Origin: Bifidobacteriaceae bacterium
GTDB lineage: Bacteria; Actinomycetota; Actinomycetes; Actinomycetales; Bifidobacteriaceae
Assembly: GCA_022649925.1 (NCBI GenBank)
Contig: JALCOX010000009.1
Coordinates: 1 to 40,303 of the forward strand
DNA length: 40,303 nt
Direction of reading: 5' to 3'
Below are positions 16,870 to 22,871 of this stretch, piece after piece; the first letter of the stretch is position 1, and every line of letters starts with the position of its first letter. The position numbers and the translations under genes were made by a program. Below the pieces are notes generated by a model. The model saw nothing but the letters and a program-made list of their open reading frames with translations. It was not told where the DNA came from and searched no databases.

Positions 16870-18072
16870 CTACGACAATCCGAGAAACACCGGCTCTGGT
16901 ATCAATCGAATTCCGAAAGCGCCCTCAACTCCGTCTTGCACAGTGTGGGCGAGTTCCACGATGTCCCGGGCGCGCGCGGCTCCCCGGTTTGTCAGCGCCA
17001 GCGTGTGTCTTGTGGACAGTGCGGCAGGTGCTGCAGGATCTTGTGTCAGGGGGTATCCCTTGTGGAAGCCTGCGTGGTCGATGAGCCACGCGGCGGACGT
17101 CTTTACACCCGCGGTGCCGTCACTCGCTCGCGCGTTGAAGCGCGGTGCGAGCTCTGGCAAGGCCTGAGCTCGAGCTTGAGTAAGGACCGGATTGATGAAG
17201 AAGCTTCCGCAACTCCACCGGTCCTGCATCACGGAAGCGTCGGCGAGCGCACCCATGTCGCCAACTTTCGCCGCGTCCGGATGCGCGACAGTCGATCTCA
17301 TCCACGGATTTGCGTAACGCCCTGGATCTTCCAGCATTGCCTTAGCGGCGCGAACCTTCACCACGGCGGCCCTGATTGAGGCGATATCCATACTGGCACC
17401 CACGTCGACGTGCAGAGCCGTTGCGAGCTGCCCGAAGCGGACGGTGCCGACGGCGGAATGCTGGAGAACAAAAGTCACCGAAAGGACGACATAGCGCGGT
17501 GTGGGGAAGAAATCTGCTGCCGCGACTCCTGGGGCCTTGTACATGCTTGATTTGAGGGCGGACGTGCGATAGCCAAAGTTCATGAGGTCGGCGGTGAAGT
17601 TGACGACCTTCTTTTCGCGGCGATCCCATACTTCCACGGATTCGACGCACGTCCCAACTTCCTGCCCGTACGCCCCAATGTTTTGGACGACGCTCGCGCC
17701 CACAGTTCCGGGAATCCCTGAAAGACCTTCCACACCCTGTAGGCCCATGCGAACACAGAAGTCGACGAAGTCGTCCCAGTGGGCGCCCGCCGCGGCGTTG
17801 ACATGGACGCTCAGCTCGTCGCCCTCTCGGGGTGCTGCCTGATCGAGAACGTTAATATCTCGGCGCCCGTCTCGCACGACGACGCCGTCAAAGTCGGCGT
17901 CTGAGGCGAGAAGATTCGACCCGCCGCCGATGACACAGAGGGGCACCTGGGCGGAATCGGCGTCTTCGACTGCCTCGATGAAACCCACTCGGCTCGTCGG
18001 TTCTACAAAACGTGCGATGGCTCCACCCACTCTGATGGTGGTCAGATCGGCAAACAGTGGCGACTGATTCAT
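16870..18072 (-). CDS. murB: UDP-N-acetylenolpyruvoylglucosamine reductase
   Basis: The FAD- and NADPH-dependent reductase that converts UDP-GlcNAc-enolpyruvate to UDP-MurNAc in peptidoglycan synthesis, 400 residues. FAD-binding features are VIGGGSNLLASD and GLSGIPGTVGASVVQNIGAYGQE; YRTSALK and the substrate/catalytic CGSFFINPVL (the Ser that protonates the enol) follow. HAGFHKGYPL is the conserved C-terminal region. The extra length compared with the roughly 340 residues of E. coli MurB is spread through loops. The start at ATG 18072 is chosen because GAGGG lies 5 nt upstream; a GTG at 18084 sits inside that Shine-Dalgarno. A rho-independent terminator separates it from rpmG. Confidence 0.93.
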   Translation of the reverse strand: MNQSPLFADLTTIRVGGAIARFVEPTSRVGFIEAVEDADSAQVPLCVIGGGSNLLASDADFDGVVVRDGRRDINVLDQAAPREGDELSVHVNAAAGAHWDDFVDFCVRMGLQGVEGLSGIPGTVGASVVQNIGAYGQEVGTCVESVEVWDRREKKVVNFTADLMNFGYRTSALKSSMYKAPGVAAADFFPTPRYVVLSVTFVLQHSAVGTVRFGQLATALHVDVGASMDIASIRAAVVKVRAAKAMLEDPGRYANPWMRSTVAHPDAAKVGDMGALADASVMQDRWSCGSFFINPVLTQARAQALPELAPRFNARASDGTAGVKTSAAWLIDHAGFHKGYPLTQDPAAPAALSTRHTLALTNRGAARARDIVELAHTVQDGVEGAFGIRLIPEPVFLGLS

Positions 18073-18102
18073 GGAGACCCTCACGATGCAAATTCAGGGA
18101 CT

Positions 18103-18124
18103 AAAAAGCCCGGTCGAGCCGGGC
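18103..18124 (-). terminator. Rho-independent terminator after rpmG
   Basis: On the minus strand GCCCGGCTCGACCGGGC forms a 7-bp GC stem with a 3-nt loop (18124-18108), followed by TTTTT (18107-18103). It ends the tRNA-Tyr/Thr/Met-rpmG transcription unit just before murB. Confidence 0.85.
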
Positions 18125-18147
18125 ATAAAAGGTTGGAAAACGCGCGA

Positions 18148-18315
18148 TCAGCGGGTCTCGCGGTGCAGCGTTTCCTTGCCGCAGCGCGGGCAGAACTTGT
18201 TCAGCTCGAGACGATCCGGCGTATTGCGACGGTTCTTCGTCGTGATGTAGTTGCGTTCCTTGCACACGGTGCAAGCCATCGTGATGCCAGGACGAATATC
18301 CGTGCTCTTTGCCAT
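18148..18315 (-). CDS. rpmG: 50S ribosomal protein L33
   Basis: A 55-residue ribosomal protein ([10 protein letters not shown]...LHRETR). It has two CxxC pairs, CTVC (from residue 15) and CPRC, which make this the zinc-binding form. [20 protein letters not shown] is the conserved core. AGGGG 8 nt before the ATG sets the start. It follows tRNA-Met by 46 nt in the same direction and is probably co-transcribed with the three tRNAs; a terminator lies directly downstream. Confidence 0.96.
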   Translation of the reverse strand: MAKSTDIRPGITMACTVCKERNYITTKNRRNTPDRLELNKFCPRCGKETLHRETR

Positions 18316-18361
18316 TTCGTACACCCCTAATTGTCGTTGCTCGCCGGAAGTTCCGACATTG

Positions 18362-18435
18362 TAGCGAGGAAGAGACTCGAACTCTTGACCTTACGATTAT
18401 GAGTCGTACGCTCTAACCAGCTGAGCTACCCCGCC
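18362..18435 (-). tRNA. tRNA-Met (CAT), elongator type
   Basis: A 74-nt tRNA on the minus strand. The acceptor GGCGGGG pairs with CCTCGCT (two G-U pairs). The D-arm is GCTCAGCTGGTTAGAGC, the anticodon loop CTCATAA gives CAT, and the T-arm is AAGAGTTCGAGTCTCTT. The acceptor starts with a paired G, unlike a typical initiator tRNA. Confidence 0.93.
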
Positions 18436-18439
18436 CTGG

Positions 18440-18511
<72 letters not shown>

Positions 18512-18512
18512 G

Positions 18513-18594
18513 TGGCGGGTATAGGATTCGAACCTATGAAGCTATTAGCGGCTGATTTACAGTCAGCTCCCTTTGACCGCTTGGGAAACCCGCC
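18513..18594 (-). tRNA. tRNA-Tyr (GTA)
   Basis: An 82-nt class II tRNA on the minus strand. The acceptor GGCGGGT pairs with ACCCGCC. The anticodon stem-loop CTGA-CTGTAAA-TCAG gives GTA; a long variable arm and the T-arm ATAGGTTCGAATCCTAT follow. It is first of the Tyr-Thr-Met-rpmG unit. The 236 nt upstream hold no gene; a TATATAT tract at 18729-18735 is the only promoter-like element I see there. Confidence 0.95.
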
Positions 18595-18830
18595 ATCATT
18601 ACAGCTCAGAGGCTCTCACCTCCAAACGGCAACCACCACAGTTTGCCACGGTTCGGGGTTCTTCGCAAGTCCATCAGCCTGTGTCGCGCCGTAATCATTG
18701 AGATTCCTTGCGACACACCTACTCCCGCTATATATTTCAGTTATGCCTTAGCGATTCTGCCACGTGTGCGAGACCTGCGACACGCGGCCATATCAGCGCT
18801 CCGAGCCCGTGCTCGAGCCGTGCGACATCC

Positions 18831-19913
18831 CTATGAAGCAAAGCCGTCATCCGCCAGGGACTTGCACACCTGAAGAACGACGTCGTTGGCTTCGGACTCT
18901 CCCATTGAGATGCGGATTCCCTCTCGGTCGAAGACGCGCACCGAAAGGCCGGCCTCAACAAATCGCTGGGCAGCGGTTGCGGTCTTCTCCCCCAACGAGA
19001 TCCAGAAGAAGTTTGCCTGAGGCTGGGGAATCTTCCACCCCTGCTTTCTCAGGGCCGTGACGACACGATCCCGTTCGGAGACGATATTCTGCACGCGCGA
19101 GTCGAGCTCATCGTAGGCGTCCAGACTTGCCACCGCCGCAATCTGAGCCATGTTCGACACCGCGAAAGGCAAAGACACCTTGCGCATTGCCACGATGACG
19201 TCCGCAGGACCCACCGCGTACCCAATGCGCAGACCGGCAAGACCGTAGGCCTTCGAGAAGGTGTGAGCGACGACCACGTTGGGGAACTCGCGGAACAGAT
19301 CCATCGCGACAGAGGTGTCGGTATCCGTGTTGAACTGGAAGTAGGCCTCGTCGAAGAGAACGATGACGTCGCTGGGAACGGCCGCCAAAAGCTTGCGGGC
19401 CTGCGCATCACTCACCGAGGTCGACGTCGGATTGTTGGGATTGTTGACCACGACGAGACGAGTGCGGTCGCTGAGCGCCGCGATCATCGCGTCGATGTCG
19501 TGTGTACCCTCCGGTGTCAGTGGCACTTGGACGCTCGTGGCGCCCGCACCCGTCACGATGATGGGGTATGCCTCGAAGCTCCTCCAGGGATAGACCACTT
19601 CGTCGCCTGGACCCGCCAGGAGGTTCACCAGTTGCGTGATGACTTCGGTAGAGCCGCAGCCGAGTTGAATGTTCTCGGGTGCGACGTCGATTTCCTTCGA
19701 CAGTCGGGAGACCACATTCCATCCGCTCATGTCCGGGTAGCGATTGATGCGATCAAGCGAGCCTTCAATGGCGTCCTTGACACTGTCGAGGGGCTGATAG
19801 GGATTCTCGTTGCTGGAGAGTTTAAAGTTTCGCACGCCCGGTGCGCTCGGCGCAGGCTTACCTTGTTTATAGGCGGGTATGGTGTCAATTTCTGGGCGGT
19901 GCTTAAAAGTCAT
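18831..19913 (-). CDS. hisC: HisC/Pat-type aminotransferase (histidinol-phosphate or aromatic amino acid)
   Basis: A 360-residue fold-type I PLP aminotransferase of the HisC branch. The N-terminal KLSSNENPYQPL is diagnostic. It also shows YPDMSGWNVVSRLS, the PLP-phosphate region GCGSTEVI, VVNNPNNPTS with the conserved Asn, LFDEAYFQF with the PLP Asp and Tyr, and HTFSKAYGLAGLRIGYAVG with the Schiff-base Lys. There are no other his genes nearby, so it could be a second HisC paralogue working as a phenylalanine/tyrosine aminotransferase (Pat), as in corynebacteria. The gene follows the XRE regulator by 9 nt but has no Shine-Dalgarno. A TAATAT box overlapping that regulator's stop lies 6 nt before the ATG, so it may also have its own leaderless transcript. 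Confidence 0.85.
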   Translation of the reverse strand: MTFKHRPEIDTIPAYKQGKPAPSAPGVRNFKLSSNENPYQPLDSVKDAIEGSLDRINRYPDMSGWNVVSRLSKEIDVAPENIQLGCGSTEVITQLVNLLAGPGDEVVYPWRSFEAYPIIVTGAGATSVQVPLTPEGTHDIDAMIAALSDRTRLVVVNNPNNPTSTSVSDAQARKLLAAVPSDVIVLFDEAYFQFNTDTDTSVAMDLFREFPNVVVAHTFSKAYGLAGLRIGYAVGPADVIVAMRKVSLPFAVSNMAQIAAVASLDAYDELDSRVQNIVSERDRVVTALRKQGWKIPQPQANFFWISLGEKTATAAQRFVEAGLSVRVFDREGIRISMGESEANDVVLQVCKSLADDGFAS

Positions 19914-19919
19914 GCATTT

Positions 19920-19925
19920 ATATTA
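19920..19925 (-). promoter_or_regulatory. -10 box of hisC, leaderless arrangement
   Basis: TAATAT on the minus strand, then 6 nt (AAATGC), then the hisC ATG at 19913. The box shares bases with the TAA stop of the upstream XRE gene. Confidence 0.5.
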
Positions 19926-20186
19926 TGCCGATGCGTCGCCAGACGGTTTCGTTCGCGCTCTCTCCAAGAAGCCCTCGGAGAGCAACTGCGTGACAGGAAC
20001 GCCGAGCGCCACTGCGATGGTGCCCAACATCCCAAGCGTCAGTCGAGCCTCCCCCGACATGACCCGCTTGAGCGTGGGGTAGGGGATTTCTGACGTGCGA
20101 GACAACCACGCAAGTGATTTCGACTGTGACTTCAAAACAGTCGAGATCTTCGCGGCAGCGCTTCGATTGAGCTCCCTTGTATCCAT
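19923..20186 (-). CDS. Small XRE/Cro-like helix-turn-helix regulator
   Basis: An 87-residue protein made almost entirely of a five-helix lambda-repressor-like DNA-binding domain. SLAWLSRTSEIPYPTLKRVMSGEARLTLGMLGTIAVAL shows the HTH (LSRTSEIPYPTLKRVMSG) and the following helices; LGVPVTQLLSEGF is the usual end of the fold. There is no sensor or dimerisation domain beyond this. It is divergent from a second XRE gene across 123 bp and lies immediately upstream of hisC. Its start (ATG 20186) has no Shine-Dalgarno but has TATTGT 6 nt upstream. The regulated genes are unknown; hisC and the divergent gene are the closest candidates. Confidence 0.8.
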   Translation of the reverse strand: MDTRELNRSAAAKISTVLKSQSKSLAWLSRTSEIPYPTLKRVMSGEARLTLGMLGTIAVALGVPVTQLLSEGFLERARTKPSGDASA

Positions 20187-20192
20187 ACAGTT

Positions 20193-20198
20193 ACAATA
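20193..20198 (-). promoter_or_regulatory. -10 box of the minus-strand XRE gene, leaderless, inside an inverted repeat
   Basis: TATTGT on the minus strand, 6 nt before ATG 20186. It sits within GTTACAATAAC (20190-20200), whose GTTA and TAAC arms are inverted, so the box could be masked by a bound repressor. Confidence 0.4.
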
Positions 20199-20297
20199 AC
20201 ATCAAGGCAGGAGTCTGAAGAACGGAGAGCCATAACAATGTGCAACGTCGTTTCATCCCAGCTCGTCGGCGTATTCCTCTTTTACACCAGATTGGTT

Positions 20298-20303
20298 TAA
20301 AGT
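20298..20303 (+). promoter_or_regulatory. -10 box of the plus-strand XRE gene, leaderless, inside an inverted repeat
   Basis: TAAAGT, then 6 nt (GTAACC), then ATG 20310. It is flanked by TTACAC (20282-20287) and GTGTAA (20302-20307), an inverted pair that shares the TTACA core with the element upstream of the divergent gene. Confidence 0.4.
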
Positions 20304-20309
20304 GTAACC

Positions 20310-20609
20310 ATGTCACAATACGGAAAGCAGTTCGAGAAGGCTCTCGCCGCAGAACTGCGGGCAGAGAAGGCCCGCCGCAATATAACTGAGTATGACATCG
20401 CGCAGCAACTGGGTATCCATCGGGTCTCCGTATCGCGATATTTCTCTGGAGCACGCTCCATACCCTTGGCAACCTTCGCGGATTTGTGCCGAACTCTCGA
20501 TCTCGACACGCTCGAGATCGTCAGCAAAGCCGAGGTCGCCGCAAAGAAAGAGTTGAAGCGACAGGCGGCGGATCCATCGTCGAGCGAAGGCACCCAGCAG
20601 GGGGCATAG
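20310..20609 (+). CDS. Small XRE-family helix-turn-helix regulator
   Basis: A 99-residue protein with an N-terminal basic helix (FEKALAAELRAEKARR), an HTH (ITEYDIAQQLGIHRVSVSRYFSGARSIPLATFADLCRTLDL), and a charged C-terminal tail of about 25 residues (KAEVAAKKELKRQ...). SVSRYFSG is the recognition-helix region. It is not closely similar to the divergent XRE protein beyond the fold. There is no Shine-Dalgarno; TAAAGT lies 6 nt before the ATG. No phage, toxin or recombinase gene accompanies the pair, so I treat them as chromosomal regulators. Confidence 0.8.
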   Translation: MSQYGKQFEKALAAELRAEKARRNITEYDIAQQLGIHRVSVSRYFSGARSIPLATFADLCRTLDLDTLEIVSKAEVAAKKELKRQAADPSSSEGTQQGA

Positions 20610-20695
20610 CCGCACATCTCCAGGGAATACGGAGCGGCTAGGCTCGGTTACTCCTTATAGACGCCTCACGCGAGGCATTCAATCAAAGGAGCACC

Positions 20696-21286
20696 ATGAA
20701 TCCATCCTTTATGCAGGATCCCTTCTTCCACTGGGATATTTCGGAAATCACCCGCAGAGGCGCCAAAGCGCTCAAGACCCTCCAGATTGTAGGCGGCATC
20801 GTCGCCCTCATTCTGGGCCTGTGCCTCCTGTTCTGGCCCGGCAAATCGATCCTCGTTCTCACCGTCATTCTCGGCATCTATTTCACCGTTTTCGGAGTCG
20901 TGCGCATCGCGGGAGCGTTCACCATCTCAGGTATGCCCGGTGGGTGGCGAGTTCTGGAGGCCCTGACAGGCGTCTTCATGCTGATCGCCGCCGCCATCAT
21001 CTTCAAGAACACCGGCGGATCAGCGAGCTTCATTCTCATGTTCTCCGCCATCATGATCGGGGTGAGTTGGATCTTCGAGGGAATCCTCTCCCTCACAGAG
21101 GCCGCAGGTGCCTTCCATTCAGGATGGTCGATTCTCGCCGGAATCATCTCCATCGTCGCGGGAGTCGTCGTGATCTTCTCCCCCATCACCTCTGCGGTCA
21201 TGCTGATCACGTTCGCCGCGGTCGCCATCATCGTGTTCGGAGTCGTCGCACTCGTGCGCGGAATTACCTTCCCCACGGTGAAGTAG
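20696..21286 (+). CDS. HdeD-family (DUF308) membrane protein
   Basis: A 196-residue protein with six predicted membrane helices in three hairpin pairs. Examples are LQIVGGIVALILGLCLLFWP with ILVLTVILGIYFTVFGVVRIAG, VLEALTGVFMLIAAAIIF with FILMFSAIMIGVSWIFEGIL, and a third pair near the C-terminus. LxLGLxLLFWPGxSxxxLxxxLGIYFxxFGxxxI is the classic HdeD pattern. In E. coli HdeD is linked to acid resistance; the role in actinobacteria is unknown. AAAGGAG 4-5 nt before the ATG gives a firm start, and a strong terminator follows the stop. Confidence 0.85.
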   Translation: MNPSFMQDPFFHWDISEITRRGAKALKTLQIVGGIVALILGLCLLFWPGKSILVLTVILGIYFTVFGVVRIAGAFTISGMPGGWRVLEALTGVFMLIAAAIIFKNTGGSASFILMFSAIMIGVSWIFEGILSLTEAAGAFHSGWSILAGIISIVAGVVVIFSPITSAVMLITFAAVAIIVFGVVALVRGITFPTVK

Positions 21287-21314
21287 CCAGCCCGTAGCCA
21301 GTCCCTCCGCTCAA

Positions 21315-21358
21315 GGTGGCCCCAGCCTCCCCAACTCGGAGGCCGGGGCCACCTTTTT
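21315..21358 (+). terminator. Strong rho-independent terminator after the HdeD-like gene
   Basis: GGTGGCCCCAGCCTCC pairs with GGAGGCCGGGGCCACC (16-nt arms, one mismatch, 7-nt loop) and is followed by TTTTT at 21354-21358. It isolates the LacI gene and sugar operon from upstream transcription. Confidence 0.92.
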
Positions 21359-21369
21359 ACCCACCGTGT

Positions 21370-21378
21370 TGATATAAT
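21370..21378 (+). promoter_or_regulatory. Extended -10 promoter of the LacI-family gene
   Basis: TGATATAAT contains the extended -10 TG-n motif followed by a perfect TATAAT (21373-21378). No consensus -35 is present, as expected for an extended -10 promoter. It predicts a start near 21385 and a leader of about 60 nt. The operator palindrome seen at the sugar operon is absent here. Confidence 0.6.
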
Positions 21379-21447
21379 CCGACACATATCGGTCCCCTAA
21401 TCCGCGGGAGCACCTGGGCCCACGCGGTCACACGAAGGGCGGTTGAT

Positions 21448-22518
21448 GTGTCCAAGGGAGTCACCATTGCCGACGTCGCCACAAAAGCCGGCGTCTCTAC
21501 CAAAACAGTCTCCAACGTCCTCAACCAGACGGGTCGGATGAGCGCAGAAACCCGTCGCCGGGTCGAAGCAGCCATCACCGCATTGGGGTACCACGTCAAC
21601 CGCTCGGCGCAAATGCTGCGCTCCGGAGCAACCGGAATGATCGGATTGGCGGTGCCGAGCTTCGCTCAGCCCTTCTTCGGCTACTTCAGCGACATCATGG
21701 CAAAATACGCTCATTCACGCGGATACGGTCTCACCATCGGAACCTATTTCGACCGCACCGGAGGCCTGGAGGGCTTCATCGACGACACCTATCGTCTCAA
21801 CGCTGACGGATGGATTTTCCTCGCCGACCGACCGCTCTCCGACGAGGGGGCAATCCTCAACCAGGAATATCCCATCGTCCTCTTGGGCGACTTCCCCTCC
21901 TTCGGCAAGGCAGATGCCGTCGTGATGCCCAATTCCGACGCCTCTGAATACGCCACCCAATGGCTTCTCACGCGCGGCTGCAAAAAGATCGGATTCGTCG
22001 GAGCTCCCCCGTGGATCACCACGATGCCCACCGGCGCCGGACTCGAGGACTTCCTCACCGCCATCTCCGATCAGGAATACAACACGAGCCTGCGCTTGCG
22101 CGGCTACCTCAAGGCACTCAAGGCACACGGAATCGGGTTCGACCCCCGCTTCCTCGCCTCCGGCCAGCATATTGAAATCGAAGACGGGGAGGCGGCAATG
22201 GCCTCCATGCTCGAAAGCGGCGTGACCCCGGACGCCATCGTCTGCGTCAACGACGCCATCGCACTCGGTGCAATGATCACCCTGCGCCAGCGCGGCATCC
22301 AGATTCCGCGCGACGTCCAAGTCATCGGTTTCGACAACACCACCTATGCTCAGTACGCGGTCCCGTCGCTCACTTCCATCGACCCCTTCGCCTGGCAATA
22401 CGCACAGGTCGCGGTCGACCGCCTCATCGAGCGCATGCACGGCGACGATTCACCCGCCCGCACGTTCTCCACCGGGTACCGTTTCGTGCAGCGACAGAGC
22501 ACCGCCGCGCAGAGTTGA
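21448..22518 (+). CDS. LacI/GalR-family transcriptional regulator of the sugar operon
   Basis: A 356-residue repressor. The N-terminal HTH is VTIADVATKAGVSTKTVSNVLN, followed by the hinge helix region VNRSAQMLRSGATGMIGLAVPSF that inserts in the minor groove at the operator centre. The rest is a periplasmic-binding-protein-like effector domain (CKKIGFVGAP; DAIVCVNDAIALGAMITLRQRGIQIPRDVQVIGFDNTTYAQYAVPSLTSID; conserved C-terminal region). The start is GTG 21448 with AAGGGCGG upstream. It directly precedes the catabolic operon in the same direction and very likely represses it through the palindromes at 22565-22580 and 22714-22729. The effector is presumably the sugar or an early intermediate. 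Confidence 0.92.
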   Translation: MSKGVTIADVATKAGVSTKTVSNVLNQTGRMSAETRRRVEAAITALGYHVNRSAQMLRSGATGMIGLAVPSFAQPFFGYFSDIMAKYAHSRGYGLTIGTYFDRTGGLEGFIDDTYRLNADGWIFLADRPLSDEGAILNQEYPIVLLGDFPSFGKADAVVMPNSDASEYATQWLLTRGCKKIGFVGAPPWITTMPTGAGLEDFLTAISDQEYNTSLRLRGYLKALKAHGIGFDPRFLASGQHIEIEDGEAAMASMLESGVTPDAIVCVNDAIALGAMITLRQRGIQIPRDVQVIGFDNTTYAQYAVPSLTSIDPFAWQYAQVAVDRLIERMHGDDSPARTFSTGYRFVQRQSTAAQS

Positions 22519-22564
22519 AGTGGCCCCCACAGCGCTGCCGCTGTTGATTCATGAATACGGTGTT

Positions 22565-22580
22565 GATTCAACGATGAATT
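22565..22580. promoter_or_regulatory. Upstream (auxiliary) operator candidate for the LacI-family regulator
   Basis: GATTCAACGATGAATT matches 14 of 16 bases of the perfect palindrome at 22714-22729 and keeps its central CG. A third related half-site pair without the CG centre (ATTCATGAAT) lies at 22547-22556. Centre-to-centre distance to the main operator is 149 bp, suitable for looping. Confidence 0.6.
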
Positions 22581-22666
22581 TTTTCCAAAAAATATTTTCG
22601 CGAAATTTTTCGTAATCCTTCAAAACCCTGTAATATGAGCAAAAGAGCGAAGAAAATCTCTTCTAA

Positions 22667-22682
22667 TGTGACTTGACCCACA
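22667..22682 (+). promoter_or_regulatory. CRP/GlxR-like site overlapping the -35 box
   Basis: TGTGACTTGACCCACA matches the TGTGA-N6-TCACA pattern of CRP-family regulators with one mismatch in the right arm. It overlaps the -35 of the operon promoter. A catabolite-control role is inference only. Confidence 0.35.
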
Positions 22683-22701
22683 CTGAGAAAAAGAGTATAA
22701 A
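22673..22701 (+). promoter_or_regulatory. Main promoter of the sugar-catabolic operon
   Basis: TTGACC (22673-22678) and TATAAA (22696-22701) are separated by 17 bp, close to the vegetative consensus. The predicted start is near 22708, immediately before the 16-bp operator. The AT-rich stretch at 22576-22640 upstream could act as an UP-like or bent region. The leader to the first gene (ATG 22872) is about 164 nt and contains one short hairpin (CTCGGC/GCCGAG). Apart from these elements I see nothing else in the 353-bp gap between the regulator and the first enzyme gene. Confidence 0.7.
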
Positions 22702-22713
22702 TAAATCCAACAT

Positions 22714-22729
22714 GATTCATCGATGAATC
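22714..22729. promoter_or_regulatory. Main operator of the sugar operon (perfect 16-bp palindrome)
   Basis: GATTCATCGATGAATC is a perfect palindrome with a central CG, the usual symmetry of LacI/GalR operators. It covers about +6 to +21 relative to the predicted start, a classic repression position. Confidence 0.75.
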
Positions 22730-22871
22730 TAAGTGGCGAAGATTCCTCTCTTCCTCATTTCCCCGTCGAGAATCATCCTGCCCCTCGCCCCTCTCGGCAG
22801 CGACGCCGAGCGGAGCCCACCATCACAGCAGATGGCCACACCCCTTGTTCCTTGCACCGATCGAGGCAGCA

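Noticed and set aside
19923-20609. Prophage lysogeny switch or toxin-antitoxin module
   Set aside because: There are two small HTH genes but no integrase, structural phage gene or toxin-like partner; the flanking genes are ordinary chromosomal ones.
22708-22871. Riboswitch in the 164-nt leader of the sugar operon
   Set aside because: Only one 6-bp hairpin is visible and I recognise no riboswitch core; the LacI-type operator already accounts for regulation.
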